Assembly (NCBI GenBank): GCA_001275005.1
Contig: JWZX01001349.1
Span: 1 to 20,826 of the forward strand
Origin: Chrysochromulina tobinii
Taxonomy: Eukaryota > Haptophyta > Prymnesiales > Chrysochromulinaceae
Direction: 5' to 3'
Length of the DNA: 20,826 nt
The translations under genes and the position numbers were made by a program. Shown piece by piece: positions 1-8,117 of the stretch (position 1 is the stretch's first letter; each line of letters begins with the position of its first letter). The notes under the pieces are model-generated. The model was given only the letters and a program-made list of their open reading frames with translations. It had not been told where the DNA came from and did no database searches.

Positions 1-597
1 TTCGCCCTTCTTCTCTGCTTCTTCTTCTTGATGTCGCCGATGAGACCGCCGTCTCACTCTCTCACTGCCCTCCGCTGCCTCTTCCACGTCGCTGTGCGTT
101 CTCCTCTCTCTCTCGGCTCCCTCTCCGTCCTCGGCTCTCTCACCATGCTCCATGCTGCTGCCCCCCTTCGTCTCTTGGACGTCCCTCATCATGCTGTACC
201 GGTACACTGCGTATACTCCTTCGACGCTGCTCGCTGCAGCACACTCCGCGTGCACTGCACCTGCCGACACATCATGCACGTCATGCACACTGGCTACACA
301 GTGTGAGACGCGCTCGACGCAGCCTCCGTCTGCTCCTGCTGCTCGCTCGACTCCACCGCGCTCGCCGCGCTCGCGCTTCTCTCCGCTTGCAGCCATAGCA
401 CCCGAGCCAGCCAGCTGCATGTGCATCTGCGGCTGGAACTGCTGCTGTTCTGGTTGCTGCTGCACTTGATTCTGCATCAGCAGCCTAGCGTGTGCCGCGG
501 CGCGCTGCTGCGCAGCGGCTTCGTCGCCGTCGCGTTCGTCTTCGCTGACGTGCACCGCCGCAACGTCCTTGCCAGTTTCCTTCATTTCTTTTTGCAT
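1..597 (-). CDS. Hypothetical Gln/Glu-rich protein, 5' part only (runs off left edge)
   Basis: Reading the minus strand leftward from an ATG at 597, the frame stays open for 199 codons to the first base of the window, with no stop. The first 80 or so residues look protein-like: a charged start (MQKEMKETGKD), an Ala/Gln helix-like stretch, then Gln-rich sequence with QQQ runs and Met (around 430-480). Further on it is rich in Glu, Arg, Ser and Gly, and ends at the edge in a Glu/Lys-rich stretch. An in-frame ATG at 762 would add 55 Arg-rich residues; a stop in the same frame lies a few codons upstream of that. I recognise no domain. The DNA is GC-rich, where chance open frames are common, and the distal half could include an intron (a GTGAGA donor-like site lies near 138). 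The divergent arrangement with the next gene is the main contextual support. Confidence 0.4.
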   Translation of the reverse strand, partial: MQKEMKETGKDVAAVHVSEDERDGDEAAAQQRAAAHARLLMQNQVQQQPEQQQFQPQMHMQLAGSGAMAASGEKRERGERGGVERAAGADGGCVERVSHCVASVHDVHDVSAGAVHAECAAASSVEGVYAVYRYSMMRDVQETKGGSSMEHGERAEDGEGAERERRTHSDVEEAAEGSERVRRRSHRRHQEEEAEKKGE

Positions 598-762
598 TTT
601 TGTGCATGCGGGCGGGGCAGGTCGTGTCAGTGCCCGCGCGCGCGATGCGGCGCTGCGTGGTCTGTGTGCCGTCAGGCGTCTGGCCCGGCCGTGCCTCAGG
701 CGCGTCCTTATCCGTAGTCGCCGGAGCGGGTCAGGCGCAGGCGCGAGCAAGGCGTCGGGCAT

Positions 763-768
763 TTGAAA

Positions 769-799
<31 letters not shown>

Positions 800-854
800 T
801 CTGGATTCTCACACCATCTTTAACACCCGATTTTGAGAAGAGAGTGCAGCAGCA
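763..854. promoter_or_regulatory. Putative divergent promoter/leader between leftward frame and LRR gene
   Basis: This short spacer separates the 5' ends of two divergent reading frames. It is less GC-rich than the flanks and contains the CTTG microsatellite and a T-rich segment (810-835). No TATA box is convincing. The call is positional only. Confidence 0.35.
769..799. repeat. (CTTG)7 tetranucleotide microsatellite
   Basis: Seven perfect copies of CTTG occupy 769-796, followed by a partial CTT. The array lies in the spacer between the leftward frame and the rightward LRR gene, about 55 bp before the LRR start codon. It is probably length-variable and may be part of the shared promoter or 5' leader. 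Confidence 0.9.
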
Positions 855-2276
855 ATGCCGGACACGATTGTGTCTGTGCGAAGCGCCTCGCCATTTGGCA
901 GCGCCTCGAGCTCTTCAAGCGTCGCGTCCGCATTCTCGACGGGCAGCCTCTCCGGGCTCTTCGGCAAGCTCTTCGGCAAGCCGAAGCCGAAACCGGACGA
1001 GAAAGACGTCACCGCGCCCGATGAAGAACCGCCGCAACTCACGCGGCAAACATCGACGGTGTTCCGCGAACTTGGTGAAGTCATCGTCAATTATCTTTCG
1101 CTCGCCGACCTTGTCTTTGTCGCCCTGTGCATCAACCGCAGCTTCAGTGACGCAGCGCGTGCGCGTATCGGCGTTCTATGGCCGCAGCTCAGCCCGCTCC
1201 TCAGCCCACCTTTCAATCTTATGCAGCGCGACTTGCTACTATTGACGACTCTGGACCTCCGTGGACGAAACCTTGGTGACCCCCATTTCCAAGCCTTAGC
1301 CGCAGCTTGTGCCATAGGGGCGCTGCCCAATTTGAAGACGCTCGCCCTCGACAAGTATGCCATCCAAGACGGCAACGATACTTCGCTCAACCTGTCTGGC
1401 AAGAGATTAAATGATACGGACATGAGTATGATTGCCCATCTTTTGGCCAACGAGGCACTAGCATCGGTGACGACTCTTGGACTAGCCTGCAACAAGATCG
1501 GCAACCCTGGCATCACGGCCTTCGCCGACGCCTGCGCCATGGGGGCACTGGCACAGCTCACCCATCTTTATCTGGACGAGAACCAGATCGGAGATGTCGG
1601 CTGCACAGCCCTCGCCTCGGCCTGCGCTGCTGGGGCACTTGCAAAGATCGAGACGCTCGTCATCGCTGAGAACCATATCGGAGACGCTGGGGTGACGGCT
1701 CTCGCCGACGCATGCGGCAGTGTGCCCATGGCGAACATCACCGTTCTCCATCTGCTGGGCAATCACATAACGGATGATGGCTTTGCTGCCCTCTACCCGC
1801 TCCTTGAGAAAGACGGCAAGCTGTCAGGGCTCTCTGAATTCAGCATTGGATCAGGCATCACGGACAAGGGCATGGAGGAGTTTTCTGAGCTGCTCACCAT
1901 GGGGGCACTGACGCAGCTCAAGGAGCTCTGGCTCTTCGGCAACCAGATCGGCGACACGGGCTGCATCGCCCTCGCCGTTGCCTGTGGCCGTGGGGCTCTG
2001 GCGTCTGCCATCACCCTCGGACTCAGCTACAACCAGATAGGGAATGTCGGCGTCACCGCCCTCGCCATTGCCTGCAGCAGAGGAGCACTGGCACGGCTCG
2101 AGAAGCTTTCACTCGGCGTCAACAAGATCGGCGATGCTGGCGTCCTTGCCCTCGCCTCGGCCTGCGCTGGTGGGGCCCTGGCATCGCTCAAGAAGCTGTG
2201 GATGGACAGCGAGCACATGGGCCACCCTGGGCTTGTCGCTGCCTGCCAGCCACGTGGGATCCAGATCGTCACATAA
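855..2276 (+). CDS. Leucine-rich repeat protein (ribonuclease-inhibitor/NLRC3-like LRRs) with F-box-like N-terminus
   Basis: This is a 473-residue intronless frame starting at an ATG with A at -3. Residues 12-35 are Ser/Ala-rich and are followed by a basic GKLFGKPKPKP segment. Residues about 69-105 resemble a degenerate F-box (VFRELGEVIVNYLSLADLVF), which would suggest a substrate adaptor for an SCF ubiquitin ligase, but this is weak. From about residue 127 to the end there are some ten to eleven LRRs of 28-30 residues. Their consensus is LxxLxLxxNxIGDxGxxALAxACxxGAL, the ribonuclease-inhibitor type that forms a protein-binding horseshoe. One repeat near residues 170-190 carries an insertion and one near 325 is divergent. 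The repeats also show at DNA level (recurring gccctcgcc and ggggcactg). No signal peptide or membrane segment is evident. The binding partner is unknown. The TRPM-like gene starts 146 bp downstream on the same strand. Confidence 0.88.
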   Translation: MPDTIVSVRSASPFGSASSSSSVASAFSTGSLSGLFGKLFGKPKPKPDEKDVTAPDEEPPQLTRQTSTVFRELGEVIVNYLSLADLVFVALCINRSFSDAARARIGVLWPQLSPLLSPPFNLMQRDLLLLTTLDLRGRNLGDPHFQALAAACAIGALPNLKTLALDKYAIQDGNDTSLNLSGKRLNDTDMSMIAHLLANEALASVTTLGLACNKIGNPGITAFADACAMGALAQLTHLYLDENQIGDVGCTALASACAAGALAKIETLVIAENHIGDAGVTALADACGSVPMANITVLHLLGNHITDDGFAALYPLLEKDGKLSGLSEFSIGSGITDKGMEEFSELLTMGALTQLKELWLFGNQIGDTGCIALAVACGRGALASAITLGLSYNQIGNVGVTALAIACSRGALARLEKLSLGVNKIGDAGVLALASACAGGALASLKKLWMDSEHMGHPGLVAACQPRGIQIVT

Positions 2277-2422
2277 ACGTCCTCGGGTTCGGAGTCATGG
2301 CGTTAAAACTCTTCCACAGATCAGGAAACAAGTCAATTCAAGGCACTTTGGAATCTAGACTTCACAGAGTCATTCTCTGTTCACAATGAACTTTTCTGCC
2401 GACGCACCGGCTGGACGTTGAC

Positions 2423-5400
2423 ATGCCGTCCACTATAAATATTGTCAAGAACCACGGTGTCCTCCGCTTCAACTCACGCGACGCGCCGTCCCACTGGGCG
2501 GTTCTCGACCCTGATGCCGAAATGCATCGCGTGCAGCGGCTGCTCTTCGATGAGTGGCGGCTCCAGCAGCCCGGCGCACTAATTTGCATTGAGGGCGGTG
2601 CCGGGATCCACGAGTGCTGTGTGCTCCCGGCACACGAAGAGCTCGCACTCGCACATGGCCTCGTGAGCGCAGCACGCATCAGCAACGCGTGGGTCATCGG
2701 CGGCGCGCTCGACGAGGGTGCCACCCAGCTTGTGGGTCGGGTGCTGCGATCGAGCGCGGATGTCGTCTCACTCGGTGTGGCTCCGTGGACGTCGGTCGCG
2801 CAGCGCGAGCAGGTTGCCGAGCTCGCAGATCGGCGCATATTTACCTATGATGCGCTCCGACTGCCCGACGATGCTGACGACTACGACGGCGTGCCCGCCT
2901 CGACGGGCGGTGGCCAGCCGCTGTCGGACGGCGCTAGCCACCTCTTGCTCACCGAGGGCGGCAGTCCCGAAAAGTCGCAGCCTGCGCACGCAAAGGCCTT
3001 CCGCGCCGCGCTCGAGGCCTATTTGAGCAGCCAGACACCTTCGCTGAGCACGGACACAGCCGCCGAGGCCCTCGAGTCGGCCAGCCGCTTGCCGCCCGCT
3101 TGCTGCCCGCGGCTGATGCTCGTGCTGGGCGGCGGCCTCGCAACGCTGAATGCGGTGCTGGGCGCGCTCAAGGCCGGCTGGCCCGTAGTGGTGCTCCCCA
3201 GCTCAGGCTTCGCCGCTGCCGATATCTTCGAGATGTGCACCGGAGCGTCCAAGATGGCACAGGGCACGCAGCATGCTCCGCTGCCGCGCGCCCTGTCGGA
3301 CATGGTGCAGCGGCCTGACGAGGCATATCGGAAGGACGGACCTGGGCTGCTCCGCAGCATCGCGCAGCTCGCGCGCACGGTGCGCATCGGGCCGCACCGG
3401 CAGCGCGCCCTCCGCTTCTTCCGGCCGGGCGGCGGCGCCGACGCGACCGGGCTCAGTGAGATGCTGCTGCACTCGCTCCTGGGTGCAGTCGGCAAGCCGT
3501 TGGAGGCGCTCGCGACAGCACTCGACTGGCGGCATGCTCCGACGCTCGGCTGGCTCTTGCGCCAGCCTGGCGTCGCCGTGGATGCTCCCAGCCTCGGTGC
3601 CGCACTTGAACGGGCACTGCTGTTGAAGCATGTGCCGAGCGTCGCAGCGATGCTGCAGGCGCATGCCCCGATGCACCTGGTGCGACTGGACGCGCTGTGC
3701 GACGACGAGCGCTTCAAACGCGCGGTGGCCACCACCGCGGGCGCGTGGTACATGCAGCCGAGCGAGAGCAGCAGGATGCGCCAGGACGGCGAGCTCGACC
3801 TCTCCAGATCGCGATCTCGCGCCGACGAGCAAAGCCGTCCGGCGCTCTGCCCCGGGAGTGCCTGGGGCTTCGCGCTTCTGAGAGCCGTTCTCGAAGAGAC
3901 ACAAGAGGAGTACGGCTCACTGCTGCGCATGCGCTGGCGTGCCGCGCTCGTCGCCGAGGCCGACGGCACGATGGAGCCGTCCGGCTGCGACGGTCAGGGC
4001 GCGCGCCTCCTGCCTTCGTCACTCGAGCTGCTCATCTGGGCGGTGCTCTGTGGGGAGCCGAGCCTGGCGCGTGCCCTGTGGGAAAGGAGTGAAGACCCGC
4101 TGCGCACTGCGATCCTCGCGAGCGTGGTCGCGCGCTCCGTCGCGCGCTCCGCTGGCGCCGCCACCTTCAGCTTCGCGGTCGCACAGGGCCTCGCCCGCGA
4201 TGCGGCCACGTATGAGAGTTGGGCCATCTCGCTGCTCGAGCATGCAACTGACGCTGAGGCGCACGTGCTGCTGCTGAGCACCGACGCCGAATACCTCGGG
4301 CAGCAGCGCTCGGCACTCGAGCTCGCGTCCGACACGCGCAAGGCGTGCTGCCGCGCCCTGTGCACGCACCCCAAGGTCGCCGAGACGCTCGAGAAGCTGG
4401 CAGATGGCTTCATCGCCCCGGTGACTGCGTCGGTGCTCCGCCAGCCAGCGGGCATGCCCCCGGGGTGCATCCCGTCACCGGCTGCGACCGAGCTGCAACG
4501 GCTCGCGCGCCCGGCCATCACCCCCGCCGACGTGCGCATCTGGTGCGAGACCATCGATGCGGCGAGTGCGCTGCGCTTGGGGGGCGTGGCACGCGCCCTC
4601 GACCTCTATGCGGACGCCCAGCCGCCCTCGGCGTTTGGGGCACTGGTGCACCCCGCGCGCGTGCCCAAGGTGAAGCACGCAGTGCACATGCTCTCGTCGC
4701 TCGCCTACCTGCTGCTGCTCGGACTCGCGCTATGCGCACTGCCCACCGCGAACGATCCTGAGCGCCCCGCGATGGCGCTCGCCGCTGGAGGCGCTCGGGT
4801 TCCCGACCCACACAATCTCGGCTATAGCGAGATGGTCGTGTGGGCATGGACGGCGACGCTGCTGCTCGAGCAACTCAAGCATGCAATGCGCGTGGGTTTC
4901 GATGCCTATGAGCGCAAGGGCACATCCGCCGCACTTCTGAGCTACCTGGACGACGGCGCGCACCTGCGAGAGGCCCTCTGCCATCTCGTGCTCCTCCTCG
5001 CCGCCGCTCTGCGCATCGGGGTGCGCTTAGACGTCCTCAACGTCGACGCGATGCTGCTGCGATGGGTGCAGACGCTGTACGCGCTCGTCGTGCTGCTCGC
5101 CACGACGCGCTTCGTCGGCGAGCTGCAGTGCTCCTCACGCGCCGTGGGCGTGTACGCCTGCACGCTGCAGCAGATGCTGTACGAGGTGGCGACGTGGCTG
5201 CTCGTGGTCGCGCTGCTTCTCGCGGCCACGGGCGTCGCCCTCACCGTGCTGCTCCCTGGGCCAAGCGGCCACGGCCATGTGTGGGACGAGCCGGGCATCC
5301 TGCCTCTCCTCTCCCTCCTCGGCGCATTCGACCTCGAGGCGACGCTCCTCGACCCGACTGTCGTCGGCGCCACTCCCATTTGGCGCTACCCGACCGATTA

Positions 5401-7738
5401 CCTGCCGCCGCTGCTGCTGCTCGTCGCTCAGCTGCTCCTCGTCATCTTCCTGCTCTCGGCGCTCATTGCGACGCTCGCGGGACGGTACGCCGCCCTCGCC
5501 GCCGCCGGCGAAGAGGCATGGAGCCTCGGCCGGCTCCGATTCGTGCGCGAGTACAAGGACGAGCGCGACGCACTCCCGCCGCCGCTCAACGCCTTCGTCC
5601 TCTTCTTCCATGATCTGCCCCAATGGAGCGTCAAGGCGGCCGGGGGCGGGTACGGCCGATCACGCGTCGTTCCGGGCACCAAGTCGGACCGGATCGGCTC
5701 GCAGCCGCGCCCGGTGCATGGGCTCAAGCTCAAGTGCACCTTGCCACACGCCACCATCGACGCGCTCCAGCACCTTGCACGCGACTGCCGCGACCGCGCC
5801 GCCGCAGGAGCCTCCTCGGCCTTGCTGGTCGCTCGCGACGCCTTCGCCTCCGCCTCCGCCGTTCCCGCCTCCTCCTCCTCCGCCTCCTCCACCGCCGCCT
5901 TCTCGATGGCAACTCTGCAGATCGCGTGCCTCGCTGGGCGTCTCGAGCACCTCGAGGCCGAGTACAAGCAGAACGAACGGCTGCTTCGAGCAGTGCTTGG
6001 CTCGGAGCCCGAGGAGTTGCTCGCATTGCGGGGCGGCGCCGATCCCGAGCGGCAGGCGACACGACATGCCCTGCACGCACTGCACCAAGCCTCATCGGCC
6101 AGACTGCCTGCGCCGCCGTCGAAGCGGACCGTTGGGCCCCAAAGCAGCGTGGCGCGCATGCCCACGCTGCAGGTTGGCCCCGCCAAGCCCGCGCCCACGC
6201 AGGTCGTCTATGGGTCGTCCCTCATGCCGGTGCACCGCGTCGGACCGCGACTGCCCCCCGCCATCTCGTCGGAGCCGCCGAAGGACGCGGGGGCGCAGCC
6301 GCCGACGGCTGACGAGCAGCTCGGTCATCTGATCACACCCGAGATCTACCGTGCGTATTGCCTGTACGGCGACAAGTCGTTGAGCGGCATCTCGGTCGAG
6401 GACGGCGGCGAGCAACTGCGCGCCGCGGTGGCGCACGTGGTGCCGCGCCTCAAGATGGGCGCCGCCGCCGAGGGGTTGCTGCAGCGCTGCGTGTACGCCG
6501 GCCGAGAGAGCCAAATGCGCGTCGGTCTCCACGCCCTTGGCAAGCTCATTCGCGATCTGAGTGCGCAGAACGCCCGGGGCGACGCCCAGGGCGATGGGGC
6601 TGGCGGCAGCAGCAGCAGCAACTCTGCGAGCGGCGGGCGTTCCAAGACGGCGCTGCCCGTGCCTGAGCTTGGGCCCGAGGCGACTCTGCGTGCTCAGACG
6701 GTCTTCCGGCGGCACGAGCGCGAAGGGTCGGGCACCCTCGACGCATCGGACTTGCGCCACGCGCTCCTCGAGCTGGGACTGCCCGCGACGTTTGGGCAGA
6801 TTGCGATCATCATCCAGCGGTACGAGCGCAACGCTAAGGGGCGCATCGACGCTGACGAATTCCTCGAGCTCACGCGCGAGCTCTACCTGTTCCACGAGCT
6901 CGCGCGCCGTGCCGAGCGCTCCTTTCACGCGCACGACCGTGATGCCGACGGCATCCTCGACGTGGCCGAGGTCAAGCGCGCGCTGCTCGAGCTCGACCTT
7001 GAGGTGAGCACGAGCGCCCACGTGCTCAATGCGCTGCACCGGTATGAGACCCTCGAGCGCGACGGCAAGCTGGACCTGCGGGAGTTCCTTGTGCTCGTGC
7101 GTGACCTGTACAACTTCCAGCGGCTCGTCCTCCGGGCAGAGCGCTGCTTCCAGCTCCACGACGCGAACGCCGACGGCACTCTCGACGCTCTGGAGCTGCA
7201 GGCTGCTTTACTTCAGCTCGGGATCGACTCCAACGCCGCGCGCGCGCGCTACGGCGATGGCGACCTCAAACTCGGCCAGCGCGAGTACCTCGAGCTCGTG
7301 CGAGATCTGCACCACTTTCGCGCGGCGACGCTGCCCACGCCCACCGACGACGTCTCTCGCACCTTTGCCCGCTTCGACCGCGACCTGGGCGGCCGCATCA
7401 ACGTGCTCGAGCTGCGCGTCGCGCTCACGGAGTTGGGGCTCACAGTCGACACAGAAGAGGCGCTCCGCGTGCTCCGGCGCTTGGATGCCAACCGGAGCGG
7501 CCAGCTCGAGCTGGCAGACTTCCGTAACCTCGTCGGCACCCTCCGGAGCTACCAGCAGGCGACCCTTTCGAGCCCTGCATCGAGCCCATCCGAGGCCGTC
7601 GCGGCTGCGCTTGCGCGCGCGGTGGCGGCGGGAGACGTAAGTCTAAGTGGCGCGGCGGCGGGGGAGGAGGGCGCGACGACCGACGAGCCTGCGCCCAAGG
7701 GCGAGGGTGCCGCGGAGGACGCGCCCACTGAGGCCTGA
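2423..7738 (+). CDS. TRPM-like cation channel with C-terminal EF-hand array
   Basis: This 1771-residue intronless frame starts at an ATG. The N-terminus matches the TRPM homology region (LSDAT/SLOG): EGGAG at 57-61, the NAWVIGGALDEGA and LGVAPW motifs, then LGGGLATLN near 235-242 and a VVVLPSSGFAAADI strand. A helical TRPM-type middle region follows. Hydrophobic segments lie near 756-775, 804-820, 852-868, 881-898, 919-944 and 993-1022. A pore-loop candidate (GAFDLE, 967-972) sits between the fifth and sixth. The TRP helix follows at about 1030-1057 (EEAWSLGRLRFVREY, then PPPLNAF), which is characteristic of TRPM. A short coiled coil lies at about 1162-1200. The tail (1430-1700) holds eight EF-hand-like loops beginning near 1432, 1468, 1505, 1543, 1580, 1610, 1652 and 1688. 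Loops 3 and 5 are canonical, 7 and 8 near-canonical, and the others degenerate. It probably conducts cations (Ca2+ is inferred) and senses Ca2+. The C-terminal tail is Ala/Glu-rich. Confidence 0.9.
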   Translation: MPSTINIVKNHGVLRFNSRDAPSHWAVLDPDAEMHRVQRLLFDEWRLQQPGALICIEGGAGIHECCVLPAHEELALAHGLVSAARISNAWVIGGALDEGATQLVGRVLRSSADVVSLGVAPWTSVAQREQVAELADRRIFTYDALRLPDDADDYDGVPASTGGGQPLSDGASHLLLTEGGSPEKSQPAHAKAFRAALEAYLSSQTPSLSTDTAAEALESASRLPPACCPRLMLVLGGGLATLNAVLGALKAGWPVVVLPSSGFAAADIFEMCTGASKMAQGTQHAPLPRALSDMVQRPDEAYRKDGPGLLRSIAQLARTVRIGPHRQRALRFFRPGGGADATGLSEMLLHSLLGAVGKPLEALATALDWRHAPTLGWLLRQPGVAVDAPSLGAALERALLLKHVPSVAAMLQAHAPMHLVRLDALCDDERFKRAVATTAGAWYMQPSESSRMRQDGELDLSRSRSRADEQSRPALCPGSAWGFALLRAVLEETQEEYGSLLRMRWRAALVAEADGTMEPSGCDGQGARLLPSSLELLIWAVLCGEPSLARALWERSEDPLRTAILASVVARSVARSAGAATFSFAVAQGLARDAATYESWAISLLEHATDAEAHVLLLSTDAEYLGQQRSALELASDTRKACCRALCTHPKVAETLEKLADGFIAPVTASVLRQPAGMPPGCIPSPAATELQRLARPAITPADVRIWCETIDAASALRLGGVARALDLYADAQPPSAFGALVHPARVPKVKHAVHMLSSLAYLLLLGLALCALPTANDPERPAMALAAGGARVPDPHNLGYSEMVVWAWTATLLLEQLKHAMRVGFDAYERKGTSAALLSYLDDGAHLREALCHLVLLLAAALRIGVRLDVLNVDAMLLRWVQTLYALVVLLATTRFVGELQCSSRAVGVYACTLQQMLYEVATWLLVVALLLAATGVALTVLLPGPSGHGHVWDEPGILPLLSLLGAFDLEATLLDPTVVGATPIWRYPTDYLPPLLLLVAQLLLVIFLLSALIATLAGRYAALAAAGEEAWSLGRLRFVREYKDERDALPPPLNAFVLFFHDLPQWSVKAAGGGYGRSRVVPGTKSDRIGSQPRPVHGLKLKCTLPHATIDALQHLARDCRDRAAAGASSALLVARDAFASASAVPASSSSASSTAAFSMATLQIACLAGRLEHLEAEYKQNERLLRAVLGSEPEELLALRGGADPERQATRHALHALHQASSARLPAPPSKRTVGPQSSVARMPTLQVGPAKPAPTQVVYGSSLMPVHRVGPRLPPAISSEPPKDAGAQPPTADEQLGHLITPEIYRAYCLYGDKSLSGISVEDGGEQLRAAVAHVVPRLKMGAAAEGLLQRCVYAGRESQMRVGLHALGKLIRDLSAQNARGDAQGDGAGGSSSSNSASGGRSKTALPVPELGPEATLRAQTVFRRHEREGSGTLDASDLRHALLELGLPATFGQIAIIIQRYERNAKGRIDADEFLELTRELYLFHELARRAERSFHAHDRDADGILDVAEVKRALLELDLEVSTSAHVLNALHRYETLERDGKLDLREFLVLVRDLYNFQRLVLRAERCFQLHDANADGTLDALELQAALLQLGIDSNAARARYGDGDLKLGQREYLELVRDLHHFRAATLPTPTDDVSRTFARFDRDLGGRINVLELRVALTELGLTVDTEEALRVLRRLDANRSGQLELADFRNLVGTLRSYQQATLSSPASSPSEAVAAALARAVAAGDVSLSGAAAGEEGATTDEPAPKGEGAAEDAPTEA

Positions 7739-8117
7739 CCGGACGTTGCCGAGTAGTCTCGTACCTCACTAATCAGTCACTAGTCCAGTCCTAGCACCTG
7801 GTCCTGGATAGAGGCACTTCCTCTTCCGCCACAAACACGCGCACACGCGGCTCGCGGGCGCGAACAACGCTGGCAGACTCGCGGCCGTCGCAAAACTATT
7901 GTCAATTGTGCAGCAACATCGGATCACCAGAATAATACTCGAGTATAACAATAAACAAAGTAATACTGGTTAGTTTCATTGTGTGACCGTGTTTCTGTCC
8001 GGGGTCGTCCCTTCACGGTCAAGCCTTCTGTTGTGCTGTGCATGTATCCGGTGGTTTCAGAGAATTTCCAGCCATTAATCACCATCACATGGATGCTGAC
8101 ACTATGACTTGACACAC
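7739..8117. other. Intergenic spacer between TRPM-like and GT47 genes
   Basis: About 380 bp hold no supported gene. The composition drops to AT-richer sequence around 7890-7990. An AATAAA at 7950-7955 on the plus strand could act in 3'-end formation of the channel gene, though this is only a hexamer match. I see no convincing TATA box for the downstream gene. Confidence 0.5.

Noticed and set aside
5277-6332. Plus-strand alternative frame of 351 codons inside the TRPM-like gene
   Set aside because: It is Ser/Arg/Pro-rich frame-shifted reading of the pore and TRP region, which is convincingly coding in the other frame.
6092-7159. Minus-strand frame of 355 codons opposite the EF-hand tail
   Set aside because: It is a GC-rich shadow. 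The plus strand encodes recognisable EF-hands across the same bases.
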